Counted from the first letter of the stretch, positions 10,178 to 23,476 are shown. The stretch is DNA of 64,000 bases from Pascua guehoae (GCA_001600415.1 BCJX01000003.1:329247-393246); one strand, 5' to 3'. Notes: generated from the sequence alone by a model not told the origin. Numbers and translations are program-made.

Positions 10178-11584
10178 CTATCGAGTGGACTGTGTGTGCT
10201 ATCAGGTTAGCACGATTCCCTTCACTGGACTCACCGCCGCCTCCAAATCCTCCTGGGTGAGGTAGTCGTGCGGGCCGAGTGGGCGTGGGCCCGTTGGCTT
10301 CTGGGGGGAGCCGGATTGCAGCGACGGTGCGCCCTGCTGGGCGTGGGGGGACTGGTAGGGGGAATACTGGGTGGGAGGCGAGAGCTGGGGCTGCGAGTAG
10401 GTGTTTGACTGGGGCGCGTTGGGGGACTGAGCGGGGTATTGGTTCGGCTGGGGGCTTGTTTGCTGGGGCCGCTGGTACTGGTTGGGCTGGGGACTCGTTT
10501 GCTGGGGGCGCTGTTGGGCCGGTGGCGGGCGATAGTAGGGGGTCTGCTGGGGCGTCTGGTTGGGCGCGTTGTTCTGGGGTGCGTAACCCGTGTTCTGCTG
10601 CGCCATGTACTGCTGGGGCGTCTGGTTGGCTGCGTTGTTCTGGGGTGCATAGCCTGTGTTCTGCTGCGTCATGTACTGCTGGGGCGCCTGGTTGGGTGCG
10701 TTGTTCTGGGGTGCATAGCCCGTGTTCTGCTGCGCCATGTACTGCTGGGGTGCGGGGGTGTACGCCTGGGGAGCAGGGGTGTATGCCTGGGGAGCAGAGT
10801 TATACTGTTGCGGGGGCCTGTACTGCTGCTGGGCCGGCGCTTGCTGCGTTGGAGCGGGCGTGTACTGTGCGGCTGGTGGCGCAGGCGGGGGTGATGTGGG
10901 AGACGTCGGATCCGTCAAGGGGAAGAGGCTCTGGTCGAGCGGGCTCACGAGGTGCTGGGGCTTGGGCTGAAGCACAGGTGGCGGCGACTGAGAGTGGGGC
11001 TGTGGGTTGTACGACTGCTGCTGCGTGGGTGCGTAACTCGGCGGCTGCGCGGCCGCGGGAGATTGCTGGGATTGCTGGGATTGCTGGTTCTGCTGGGCCA
11101 TCATCTGAGCGTGCTGCTCATACTCGTAGGCCGGCGCATCGCCATAGTCGTCCTGGGACGCCGAGGGGCGAGGCGGCGGCGGGGGAGGCACAGGCGGCGC
11201 AGACGTGACCGGGTGCTCGGGGGCGATGGGTGCGGTGAAGCGCAGCGGCTTGCCGGGTGAGGTCTCGGGGACAGGGTTGGCGGCAGCACCAGCCGCCTCC
11301 TGTGCTGCCTTGCCGTTGCGCGGGCAGTAGGGGCAGTTGCATGTGTGCGGGGGTACGTTGCTTGCGCCCGATCCAAGCGCGGGGGGCGGAGGGGGTGCGG
11401 GCACAGCTGGCGGCGCGTACGCATGGGGGGCCATGGGCGGCCGAGTGGACGTCTTGGGCGGCTTGGACGATCCCTGCTGCGCCGCCAACTTGTTTGCAGA
11501 GGTCGCCGCAGCCGCGGCCGTGTTCGCGGCCGCGTTGGCAATGCTGGCGCCCGCGACGAGGCCGCTTTTGAGAAGGCCCTTCAT
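10178..11584 (-). CDS. Pro/Gln-rich repeat protein with CxCxxC motif
   Basis: Exon 1 is 10235-11584 and a terminal 12-nt exon is 10178-10189, joined over a 45-nt GTGAGT...ACAG intron with a CTAAC branch site. The result is 453 aa. Reading past the donor would also stay open for a few codons, but the splice signals are strong. The N-terminus is an Ala-rich helix, followed by CNCPYCPRNGK (about residues 83-93), polyproline runs and a long P/Q/Y/N-rich region. That region contains three near-identical ~23-residue repeats built on QQYMAQQNTGYAPQNN and two QRPQQTSPQPNQY units. A short acidic end (YLTQEDLEAA) looks conserved. The composition suggests a disordered, prion-like or scaffold protein. 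No enzyme domain is visible. Confidence 0.75.
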
Positions 11585-12359
11585 GAGACAGAGTCGGAGG
11601 TGGGGTGGGGGTGCCTAGGATGAAGGTGGTTAGTTTGTCTGTTGGAACGAGAATGGGTGTGGTGAGTGTAGTGATGAGGGCGAGTTTGTCGTTGGATTGC
11701 TGTTCGTGTTGGTGGGTGGTTGGGGGCGTGGTGATGAGCTGAATACCGCGCTGGACGTGTGCTGTGCACAAGGCAAGAGGAGAGTAGAGTATAAAGGGGC
11801 GGCCGGTGGTTGGCTCGGCGTGGTTGACAATGCAGAAACAGAATGCTGTGCGTCGTTTAAAGACGTCGAGGTCAGTGCTGAGAAGACAAAGAGGGAGCGA
11901 ATGGCAAAAGTTGACTGGCCGCCGTCGCACCACCGAGTGACCCGAGCTCGACACGACACCTGATCACAGATCACAGAGAGAGAGAGAGAGTGGCCTGGGC
12001 CACGTATAGCACAGCATCAACCGAGCACGGGGCTCCATTCGGTGGCGTTTGGGCTGCATACCGCGTCAACGGTGCCTTATCCTTGGTCGCCCTGCCCAAC
12101 CCCGAATCGCCATTGGGCTTTAGTGACCGCCCACCGTCCTCAAACTCCCATCCAGGTGCCTCCATGTGCCGCATGCCAGGTGCCAGATCCGACCAGATGC
12201 AGCGGCTGCAAGCAGGCTCTCCCCTTCGGGTGATGTGATACCTGTCACTCCGCCTCGCTCCAGCACTGCCCCCTACGCCACTCTCAATTGATTTCCAGAT
12301 CATCCAATTGCTGCAAGGTAAAAGAGCGCGGAACAACCTCGGTTCCAAACTCATGCGCC
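11585..12359. other. Promoter-side spacer with AG microsatellite
   Basis: Upstream region of the 11584 gene. A run of eight or so AG dinucleotides lies at about 11972-11990 and a GTATAAAGG element at 11789-11797. No coding segment is supported. Confidence 0.5.
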
Positions 12360-12660
12360 TCAAGAGTGCCGCTTAACAGCCGCCTCCTCAACCACTGACT
12401 GCAGATTCACCATCTTCGCCCCAGCGAGGCTGGCCAGCGGCGGTCCGCGGGCACCTGATGTCTGATCCACGACCACTGTGTCCTCGCACGTGGCATCCTC
12501 ATCTCCTGGCCCCAGCCCCCCTCCCCTCTCCTGGGGCGGGTGTGGCCTGACATACAGTGGGTTGAGGACGTGGAAAGCGGCGTGAATGAGCTGGAGAAAG
12601 CAGCGTTTCGGGGGTACGCGCTCGACGGGCCCTTGAGGACATTGAGCACAGCTGTGCGCA
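12360..12660 (-). CDS. Unrecognised short protein, C-terminal exon
   Basis: A minus-strand frame ending with TGA at 12360-12362 reads SCAQCPQGPVERVPPK, then FLQLIHAAFHVLNPLYV, then an acidic stretch GDEDATCEDTVVVDQ and a C-terminus MVNLQSVVEEAAVKRHS. This looks coding and is better than the other two frames. An upstream exon is likely because the frame closes near 12660 close to possible AG acceptors. The family is unknown and the start is not found. Confidence 0.42.
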
Positions 12661-12699
12661 GCTTGCCCTCATGGCTGTGGCCGTCTGTGACGACGGGGT

Positions 12700-13408
12700 G
12701 AGATGGAGGCAGTGCATATTACGTATGATACCCCTCCTGTGAGGATTCAGGCTTGGCGTGGTGGAAACCACTTAATTAACCCTGGCAGGCAGTGTGACTT
12801 GAAACCCGCCAACCACTGACCGAGGATTTTTAGGCGCGTTTCAAGGGGGCATGGTGTTGCTCGTTGTCGACTCCTTGCATCGCCTCTCCACCATCCCTTT
12901 GAGTTTGGCCAGAGTGCATTCTCGAGCATTCGGCAGTGTACCTGTGGACCTAGGGGGACCTATGTACCTGCGCTCCCATTCCAAGGCTTTGGTTTGCCGC
13001 GTCATACTTTCGCGTTACTGGTCAGTGGGATACGCCGCTAATTCCGGGAACGCCGTCTCCTTGTTACTCCTCGTGTTATGGAGATTCCCGTAAACATGCT
13101 GTGCTCTACTGTTTCGACCTTGACTGCCAAGGTGGTTATTGCATGCTTTTAACGCGCGCAAGTTGGGAAAAGGCAATGCTCTTCAAACCTTGTCCCCTTG
13201 GAGCACGGCCTCGACAGGGGACCGGGCGTGAAGCAGCTGGCTCTGGGAGGGAGCTGGCATTGGGAAGGAGAGCAAGAGAGTGGTCTAGGAGAGGGACCGC
13301 TTAGACATGGGGTCTGCTGAGGGTACTTAAAGCGTGCACGGACGTCTGGGTGTGTCACCTTCATTCCCTACATTGCTATCAAGCCCGACACCTCTGCATT
13401 GAACGACA
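12700..13408. other. Intergenic, promoter of the 13409 gene
   Basis: No supported coding segment. A TACTTAAAG element near 13325 may be a core promoter for the plus-strand gene that starts at 13409. Confidence 0.4.
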
Positions 13409-16274
13409 ATGCCTTATTCGAACGAGCCCCACGGACAGTCGTCCGCCTGGCTGTCATCGCATTCGCCAACCAACAATCTTGCTACAACAACACTACATCA
13501 CACCAACACCTTGGGTAGGCCGCCCCTTTCCGTCGACATCCCTCCAGATGTTCCACATGGAGGAGGCAGAGCCCTTAGCCCGCACCGATCTCATGTACCC
13601 CGTTCAACCCATGCCCATATTTATGACCAACATGGGTCAGAGAACCTTGTTCTTTGTGAGTTCCTGGGATAAATACGTGTGGCTTTCCAACTTCCACTAA
13701 CGACCCCAGCGTCAGACAAGCAAGGGGCTGTCTACGATTACAATGGAGGTCCATCCAAGGCGAGACTGGAAGCGGATCGACGGGGACGCTTGCAGCTGCA
13801 GCAGCAGCAAGCATTGAAGCAGCAGCAATTATTGAAGGTCGACAGACGCGCTCCGTCGTTGGACACGGTGGCCGATGCTCGTAGCAACGCGTCGCCAGTG
13901 CCCTACAGCGGCTCGAACAACTCAGACGTACAATACGCACAGCGCTCTCCCGCACCGCAACCTACGAGGTCACGCTCTGGGCAAACAACCAGGGTCCTAC
14001 CTCGGGGCCAGAGCGAAGATCAACCCTCTCCGATCCGACGAAACGCCACGGTCTCTTCGAACGCCGCTGGGAGCCTTCCCCAGCCATCCAACACTCGGTC
14101 GCCCGGCACCGAGGATCGCTACAAAGCCTCGTCATACTCGCGCAATATCCCCTACACGACTGCCAGACAAGACTCCGAGCATTCTTCTCCACCAGCTCCT
14201 GCGCGGTCACGTTCCGGGCAAGAATCTCCAGCATCGACTCGGGCTCAGAGCGGACATCACGCGTCACCAACACGGTCATCCACCGATGTCCCACGGAAGG
14301 CTTCGGAGGATCATTTACAGCCGTCAAGCACTCTGCCGTCGCACTCTACCTCCCGTGGTCGTAACAACGCCTCGACATACTCGCGTAACGACTCGAGCAT
14401 CCACAATGGGCAAGGCGAGCGTTCCACTCGACTGGCTCAGAGGTCGCTTTCCGGACATCAGTCTGGGACCCCGTCTCGCGCCAATAGCAATGATCGTCCT
14501 CCCGCAGCCCGAACGACCGCCGTGGCCGAACTGCAGACTGTGGAAGGTGGTCATCCATACAACGCGTTTAGCGACCAGTCTCAAACAGTGGATTCTCCAA
14601 CTGCGTATGAAGCTGGGTTATCGCCTCCATCTCACGCCTACGACCAATATCGGCATCCTGAATCGGATATCAACCGAGAAGGACCCGCCTTTCAACCCGG
14701 CCATGCCACCACCAGGATGCAGCCCGAGACGCAGCCGGACTCACTTCGCGACCGTGGGGCACAAAGCTCGACAGCCGCCCAAGCCGCTTCGGCGTCCACA
14801 TCGCGGAAGTCCATGGGCAACGCACGCCTGCCGCCCACCGAAGGATCAAAGGGGAAGAAACGTGCCTTGGCCCCCAAGACTCCATCTCCTGTGCTGGAGA
14901 AAGGTTGGTCACGACTGTCATCGTGGGAAACAGACCCCACTAACGAGAACCAGTTCGAGAGGATGTACTTCCAGATCAGCATGCGACCGGCTCTCGGAGC
15001 AACAGCGCGGATATCGATGACTCTGTCCCATCTGCCGAGGTTCCATCTGGCGACAGCGGTCAAGACCCGCGGGCCTATCGTTCTGAAGACGAAGCAACCA
15101 GTGGTGGCCTAGTGCCTCCAGCCAAAACCCACCAGAATAACCGAAAATCGGTCTTCCTTACGGCGGGTGCGTTCCCCCACCTGACACGAGAGTCGTCAGA
15201 CGTGAGTCAATGATATTCTTCACTTGATGGCTGGCTAATGCTAAAAAGTTTGGATACGCCAAGACTGGCTCTGGAGCCACTGTAGCCGCCTGGGACTCAG
15301 GGCCCAGTAAGACCTCATACGCTGGATTCTCGTCTTCGATATTGCCAAACCTTTCTCGATCTTCGACAGCGAAAGACGGACAGGACAGCCAATCTACTGG
15401 CAAGATTACTGAAGATGAGCTCCGAAAGAAGCTTTTGGCTGTTGCGGTGGGTATGATAGTCATTTAGGTGAACGAGGCTGACAGGACGAAGAAAGAAAAT
15501 CGTCTGTTGAAGTCCAGGCTGGAAAGTCTGCAGGGCCAACGACAGCCAAGCGCCCCCTCTCCTGACGTACTAAACAACAGTGGAAAGCGTACCTCCGTAA
15601 GTTCCACCGACGGTGACGGTACTTGAATGATGGTCGGTCTTTGGTGCTAAACTGACATGGAAGATGGATCCCGAAAAGCTACAGGCATTCCAGCGCAAAC
15701 CGTCATGGTCCGAGGGTCGTCCAGGAAACTGGCGTGACTGGTTATGGCAATGTCACCCACACATTGCGTACACTGTGGTGTTGCTGGCGATCGCCGCCTT
15801 CACCTCATTTCTCACGTGAGTACAGATCATTACCATAATCGTACCCTGACCTTTCACAGACATGATGACACACGATACATAGGCTGGAGTTTCGTGGATC
15901 TTCCCGTCATCAGCCTTGCCAAAAGGATAGGCAAGATTTGTGCCGAAGCCAGAAAAGAAAGGGAGGATGCTAAGAAGGAAGCGGAGAAGACGAGAAAAGA
16001 GAGGGGGATCGCAGAGGAGTCCGAAGAGGAGGTGAAAGACGACGCAGAAAAGCACAAACGGAAGTCTATGGGCTATGTGTGGTTGACGTTTGTGTGGGAG
16101 GACCTCCCTGCAAGCCTCCCTGCCGTCACCGCAATTGTCTCTCTAAGAATGATTGCCCGCACGCTTCCTGGCTTAGCTCTTGATCTAGATAACGAGGCCA
16201 ACTGTCTGGCATGCTCAAAATGTCTGAGCTTGAAAGCATTCGTGGATCACAGCGTCAATACAACCAGCTCGTAG
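13409..16274 (+). CDS. Disordered protein with C-terminal membrane segment and charged coil
   Basis: Exons 13409-13655, 13710-14903, 14975-15201, 15249-15446, 15468-15596, 15664-15815 and 15860-16274 give 853 aa. The first ~480 residues are Ser/Arg/Gln-rich and disordered, with a poly-Gln stretch. A leucine-spaced charged segment (DRTKKENRLLKSRLESLQ) follows, then a hydrophobic segment (AYTVVLLAIAAFTSFL), then a long Lys/Glu coil (KEREDAKKEAEKTRKERG) and a Cys-containing tail. The call as one gene rests on phase continuity. The junction between exons 4 and 5 is odd: to stay in frame it needs a 21-nt intron (15447-15467), while a normal-sized 38-nt intron ending at 15484 leads to a stop. The 15664 exon begins ATG and could instead start a separate gene. 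Family not recognised. Confidence 0.62.
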
Positions 16275-16657
16275 ATGCAGATGACAACTGTATATGCCAA
16301 ATACGAAGCGAAGGGATGCCTCGCCGCATGTTGCCCACTGTGGAAACCATTGCTCACTTGATGCCTTGACCCGATACAGGGAGGTGTTAACCGTTATTTG
16401 GGCACAACGATGACCTCGAGCTCGACATTTGTTGAGTAAGACGCATGTGAGTGGAAGTCATGGTGGGATGACGTATTTCTTTGGTCCCGCACTGAATCAG
16501 TGGAAATACTGTACGACGACGTGACATCACGTGACATCGTTGACACCAACCCAAGCCACCACACGATAACAGAGCCACTTTGTGCAGCTCATGTCGCCAT
16601 CCTCCACTCATCCATCCATCCATCCATCCATCCACTCATCCATCCATCGATTATTCC
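16275..16657. repeat. Promoter-side spacer with CATC microsatellite
   Basis: An (ATCC)n tract at about 16610-16648 directly precedes the start codon at 16658. The rest of the spacer shows no coding segment. Confidence 0.7.
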
Positions 16658-17595
16658 ATGCTCGGATTCGCATTTCAATCGCCCTATTCACCCACTCCGC
16701 CACTCTTCGGTCGCACAACGCTGTGGCAAGCTCATCCACAATACGAAGGCCGCTACGATTTCGCCCTTGCTCAGCCACCACCCAACCCCGATGACACCAT
16801 TGTAACCGAAACAGTCACCGCACTCGTCTACTATCCCCGAGTTTTCGGGTTGATATCCCGAACTTCCCCCACATACTTCGTCACCCACTTTCACTGGAAG
16901 GATTCCGATGCCAATGAACATACGGTAGAGTCTTTTGCCGGCAACGGCTTGTGCTGATGTCACAGATCTCACGCGACGAGCTGCTGGCCTTGTTTGATGC
17001 TTCCCTCGACGTGTGGGAAACCAAGTACCACTTCGCCTTTGATATAACCGACGCCCAAGATCGTCTTCTAGAACAAGGCGTCGAGGAGCGAGGTAGCTTG
17101 GATGTGGCCAGGTCCGTCAGGTTTAATGCCAATTATATGATGGACGTTGTGCGTGAGTTCGTTTGCGCAACGTGTAATGACTAACTTTGAGGCGGCATCT
17201 CTCAATTCCTTGGCCATATCGTTGACATGGAGTGTGCTGGGGAACTACCACAGAAGTGGACGGCCTCTTTGGAGGAGATATTCCTGACAGCTCCTCACCT
17301 TGGAATGCCGATGGAGATCAAGCGCCCATATCTTTCCGACTATGTCCTCCAACTGGCCGAGGCATTTCACGGCGAGGGGTTCGGCGCAGGCGACTGGTAC
17401 GATAACAGGCATGTCACTGCTGCGGAAGCTTTATGCGACTGGTTTGGCAGCATAGGGCTTGCAAAGTCGGGATGGAAGAGATGGCAGGTCGTCCGTCAAC
17501 CAGGACTGAGGTGAGTCAGTTGCGCGCGGTGTAATATCTGACGCTTCAGACGTGAGGCATCAGGGTCAACGCTTGTTCATCTCCACACAAGCTAA
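16658..17595 (+). CDS. Tandem paralogue 1, unknown family
   Basis: Exons 16658-16924, 16966-17152, 17192-17510 and 17550-17595 give 272 aa. Recognisable blocks are LWQAHPQYEGRYDFALA, PPPNPDD, TALVYYPRVFG, FVTHFHW, SRDELLALFDASLDVWE, GELPQKW, LGMPMEIKRPYLSDYVLQLA and WKRWQ. It has no signal peptide and no membrane segment. The same blocks and the same four-exon plan recur in the gene 770 bp downstream, showing a tandem duplication. I do not recognise the family; the Trp/Tyr-rich N-terminal half resembles a small globular domain. Confidence 0.8.
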
Positions 17596-18364
17596 CCGCG
17601 GACTGTTGGTAAGGGAAAAGTCAGTACCCATGCCAGCGCCCTGACGCCTCAGATTCGGGGAGTGGACCTCGTGAAACACTAAAAGCCACCCATCCAGAGG
17701 CGTTTAGCCCCCCTTTCTACCGTTCAGAAGGCCGGATGAACGCCCTGCACGAAGTTGTGCAGTGTACTGTCCATGGTCTCCGTATTCCGAACGACTCCGG
17801 CTCAGAACTCAAACCACGTACCGCTCGATACGGTTGCACGATGGCGTCCAGTCCAATGGGCGGGGCCCGAGAGGTCTGTGAACCGCCTTTGGTCCTTCGA
17901 GGCACGCGGGGCTATGAGGCGAATCAACCTGGGTCGCAGGCATGGGGTGGTTATGTGCGGGGGATCGGGAACGGCGGACACCGTAGCAGCAATGTCTTTG
18001 GTGTAGCACTCAACACGCTGGTTTCGCTATCCGTCGGGCAACACAGGCAGGGACATAGCATAGTGTATGCAGATTATGAACCCGCAATCATTCAGTGCAT
18101 CCACGTCTTTGTCGTAGGCCTTGGACCTGAGATGACAGTCGGGACGGAGATGGACGGATATAGCGAGAAATCGCCATGGAGGCGCCTGTCTATCAGGGCA
18201 CGTGACTTGGATGGGACTAACCGAGGGATCAGGGGTGAGTTACCCAGCCACCTAGTGCATGTTCCATGAATCCATTCCGGCGTCCATTGTCCATCATCCA
18301 CCCATCATCTATCCACCACAATTCTGCGTTCTGTACGCGGTCGACCCCATTCTCTGGTTACAGC
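17596..18364. other. Spacer between tandem paralogues
   Basis: A 177-codon open frame (17736-18269) is present but has no match to either neighbour and no splice-linked partner. I treat it as chance. A short ATCC-rich stretch again precedes the second gene (about 18270-18320). Confidence 0.5.
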
Positions 18365-19298
18365 ATGCTGGGATTCGCACTTCCATATCCACCCCCGCCA
18401 ATACTCTACGGAGACGATACTCTTTGGGAGGCCCATCCCCAATACGAGGGCCGCTACGACTTTGCCGTTGCCCAGTCGCCACCCAACCCCGACGATAGTA
18501 TCACCACCGATACCGTCACTGCGCTCGTATACTATCCGCGGGTGTTCGGATTTATCTCCACATTGTTCCCCTGCTACTTCTTCACCCACTTTCACTGGAC
18601 TGATTCCGAGGGCAACAAACGAACGGTATGGCTGTCCGTCGGGCAGGTTGCAATACTCCGGCTGACGTGATAGGTCTCTCGCCAAGAGCTCGTCCAGCTC
18701 TTTGACGCCGTCCTGGACGTATGGGAGCGCATGTACCACCTCGCATTTGATCTGATCGACGGTCAGGAGCGCCTTCGGGCTGAAGGTATAGAGAGGAATT
18801 GTAGCTCGGCATATATCGCCTCAAGAGCGGAAGGTTGGATGAACACTACGCGTGAGTGATACCAGTGACGCTCATCGCTGACCATCAGATGGTATTAGCC
18901 GTTTTTTTGCGGCTCTCCGTGCCATGGAGTACGGGGGTGAACTACCAGAGAAGTGGGCGGCATACAAAGGGAGGTTATTCCTCGACATCCCAGAAGTCGG
19001 GATGCCACGCGAGTTTGATCCTCCCCTCCTTTCGGACTTTGTTCTTCGCCTAGCTCAGGGGTTTCTCACCGAAGGCCTTAGCGACGGCCTTCTTGACGAC
19101 GAAGCGATCGCCGAAGTAGAAGCAGAGTGTAACTGGATGGAAAGCACAGGGCTACGACAACGGGGATGGCAGAGGTGGCAACGTGACCGGGAGCCTGGCG
19201 TGAGGTACGTTTATGATTGCGTTCTTAACTGAACCTGCAGACGTAAGGGAACGGCTATGACTCGCGCGATGTTGCCTACCAAAAGACCTAGCTTCTGA
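18365..19298 (+). CDS. Tandem paralogue 2, unknown family
   Basis: Exons 18365-18625, 18674-18851, 18889-19204 and 19241-19298 give 270 aa. Intron positions and phases (0, 1, 2) are identical to the upstream paralogue. Shared blocks include LWEAHPQYEGRYDFAVA, TALVYYPRVFG, FFTHFHW, SRQELVQLFDAVLDVWE, GELPEKWAAY, PLLSDFVLRLAQ and W.RWQR. Identity is high in exon 1 and falls in exon 2 and the C-terminus. The last residues differ completely between the two copies, suggesting relaxed constraint there. Confidence 0.8.
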
Positions 19299-20083
19299 TC
19301 TGTACGTCATAGTCGACCTGGTCGTGGATTCCCTACCGCCTCGGCTTTCCGAAGGAGTACGAAATCGTGCGCGCCCCGCGTCACTTCGAACTAAGCGCAA
19401 CAGGCCACTCAAACGCATCAATGGTTCACACTCGCTCTTTGCGGACGGAAAGTGTCCAGGTTCCTCCGCAGGCTTTCCTACCGAACGGCAAGCGAGCTTT
19501 ATCCGGCCGGTAGCTCTACGGGGGCCCAGTGATCGACCGAACTATCCTTCGACCCAATTGCACGCTGCGAGTGTGGGAGGGATGGCTGTGCTTCGTGGAA
19601 AGCGGGGGACGCAATGTGAGAGCCCGATAGGCCCGTATTCGACACCTATGAATCGTGCTTTTGCTCGACCGTTTCCCGAGCTGATGCAATGCTTGGTAAG
19701 CAAACGTCGCATGCTTCTAGCGAAGTGATATCCTACAGCAAGCGCTATGGGTGGGCCTAACCAAGGATGCCCTTGTATTGGTGATCTTGAGTGCTGATGC
19801 ACTAGACAAGTGTTCGCCGCTTGTTGTTGGCAGTGAGCGTACAACCTTGAATCCCACCTGGTTACATCATTGTGCACCGCATCTCGCCCTCATCATGTAA
19901 TCACCGAACCTTCGTCTGCACCGTTGCCATTCCGCCCCAAGTGTTGTTCACATCTGGGCGTCAGTTTACAGGTTCCACACATAGGAACGACTCGGAGCTG
20001 TCTTGCATGTGCATCATCTACCACGCTAACCGGCAACAGCTTTCTCACATTAACATCCCCCCTTCAACTAACCCCATTTAGCC
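19299..20083. other. Intergenic, promoter of the OYE gene
   Basis: A 134-codon frame at 19324-19728 has no support. A CT-rich stretch and CATTAACATCCCCCC precede the ATG at 20084. Confidence 0.45.
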
Positions 20084-21520
<1,437 letters not shown>

Positions 21521-21529
21521 AACACAATA

Positions 21530-21856
21530 GAAGAAGCCAATGCAGGCCGCTACGCCTCGTGGGCCCAGAGCAGGGGCCCGTGGGTCTGGATCTGCAATTG
21601 ACCCTTTGGTCATGCCACAATTCTGGCTAACGACGGTGGTACGTACAATGGGTGCATTGTGTAGTGTGCCACAGAACTCTCGTAGAGAGTGAAGGTCCAA
21701 CAGCCATCCCTGGGACGCCGCGATTGTGCCTGATGTGCCAATAACCCACAAGTGGCACGCTACAGACCCACGCCGCAATGGGCGGCTTGATGGGCGGTAG
21801 CGCGCCGCCGGCTGCGGGATCGACTTGTCGGCGTGGGTGAAGTCGTACTCACTCAT
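21530..21856 (-). CDS. Possible minus-strand gene, weak
   Basis: An ATG at 21856 opens MSEYDFTHADKSIPQPAARY, which reads like protein. Downstream segments stay open (for example WTFTLYESSVAHYTMHP) but need an unusual donor and a very short second intron. It would end almost touching the 3' end of the OYE gene. Recorded because the first segment is convincing by eye; it may be chance. Confidence 0.22.
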
Positions 21857-22066
21857 GACGCGGACGCCGAGTGGAGCGCTCGGCGTGCGACGACGTACAT
21901 GACGCAGAGGGTGTATGTCAATGCCCGAGACCGCTTACTTATACGGCGGCAATATCCAAACGGTGTCCTCCTCGCCACTCTTGATTGTCTCATACACACA
22001 TACCAGCTCCCTCCTTCACAACCACCACCGGCTGTCACACAACTCCCTGCGCTGTCTAGTGTTACG

Positions 22067-22886
22067 ATGTCGAAGGAAGACGCGGGAAACTGTACGTGAC
22101 GTCGGTCGCCGTCCGCTAACCTCCAGCTGTCGGCGACAAGATTAAGGCCGGGTGGAATGGTAAGCAATAATTGAACTTTGAGTGTGATAAACGGTCAGCT
22201 CACACACAGTCTTCCATGGTGAGTGACGAAAGGAATGGCAATCAAGGCATCCGACTACCACGGGTGAGAGCATGACGAGTCTAACCCCAGGTGCTGGCGA
22301 AGTGACGCGCGGCGAGATCAACTCGTTCGTCGACAATGTCGGCGAAACGATCGCGGGCCGCAAGGACTCAAACGTAAAGGCGCCCACGCGCTCGCAGGGC
22401 GGCGAGCGCCCCGAGACGGTAGTCGAGAAGGGCAAAACCGAGATGGGGCTCGGCAAAGACCAAGTCAAGGACCGCGTCTCGCGCGCCGACGCCGCCCCCG
22501 TGCTCGAAGCCAACACGACCAAGACGGGCAAGACGGTCACGGGCATCACCGCCGAGGACAGCACGATTGGCACCGGCGGCCCGCCGCAGCACGCCGTCCC
22601 CGGCGGCGAGCGCCACGTGGGCAAGACGGTGCCTGCCACCTTCGCAGACGGGGCGCCCATGCAGCCTGCTCAGCCCGCCGCCGACGCCGTCGCACCCCCC
22701 GCCATGCCGATTGGTAATGCCCCCTCGGGCCACCTCGGCACAGGCGGCTCCACCCAGGCTCCCATGGCAACCGGCAACGCTGGCGCGCCCCCCATGGCCA
22801 CTGGTATGGGGAACGCCGGCGCCCAGCCCTCGACTCACGCGCCCATCGGTGCTGGCATGGGCCATCGTCCCGTCGGTGCTGTCTAA
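22067..22886 (+). CDS. Small hydrophilic protein with a 9-nt exon
   Basis: Exons 22067-22091, 22127-22159, 22210-22218 and 22291-22886 give 220 aa. The first 40 residues (VGDKIKAGWNVFHGAGEV, then NSFVDNVGE) look like a conserved amphipathic motif that is split by three introns. Everything after is Gly/Ala/Thr/Pro-rich, with MATG.GNAGA repeats near the end. Exon 3 is only 9 nt (residues VFH), and all three introns are phase 1, so it could be skipped without shifting the frame. There is no signal peptide or membrane segment. It may be a stress-type hydrophilic protein, but I do not recognise the family with certainty. Confidence 0.72.
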
Positions 22887-23476
22887 GCTCTCGCCATTGG
22901 ATGTCGAAACAATGATGCCTCGCCCCTTCTGTAGCTATGGTTATCGGAATGAAGCCAAGTACTGCTCCACTCTGGGTGAGGTTGCATGGCACGTAAAGAG
23001 GATAGAGTGTTTTCCAGCTTGCCACGATCACGCTCGTCTGGCTGCAGTCGAGCAACGGATCGCTCTGGGCTCAAGGACCTCGCCGAGACATATGCCTTGT
23101 AAACAAATGAGAACCTTTGCCAGACGCCCCTGTGCACCGGGGGCGAATGGCGACAAGGGACACGGTGATGCCTGCCTGTCTGGCCAGTGCGCCGAGGTTG
23201 TCGGAGTCCGTGACGTCTCCGCAGTTCGCCGCGATCTGAAGCATGCTCTGACGTCATTGCTGTTTGTTCAACCTGGCCCCTCGTTAGATCGTGTGGGGGT
23301 GGCGAAAGTGGGGATGTGGCGGGTATGGGTGACTGGCGCGCCTGTGGGCGCCACGTCAATCGGGCAGCATCGTTGGCCGTTTCACAACGCTGCGGATCGC
23401 TCGATGTTGGGCTGTTGGCGAGTGAGATGGAGAACAGAGAACTGAGCAGAAGGTACTGCCAAGCCACCCGGAGCAT
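22887..23476 (-). CDS. Possible Cys-containing secreted protein, ends unresolved
   Basis: An ATG at 23476 opens a signal-like MLRVAWQYLLLSSLFSISLA. Further along the minus strand two segments read clearly as protein: IAANCGDVTDSDNLGALARQ with ITVSLVAIRPRCTG, and after a plausible 45-nt intron DPLLDCSQTSVIVASWKTLY with YPLYVPCNLTQSG. I could not place the first splice or the stop, and the 3' end would run into the antisense of the preceding plus-strand gene. Confidence 0.35.

Noticed and set aside
13875..15020. 381-codon frame overlapping the disordered protein
   Set aside because: Out-of-frame shadow; the other frame connects through good splice sites to upstream and downstream exons.
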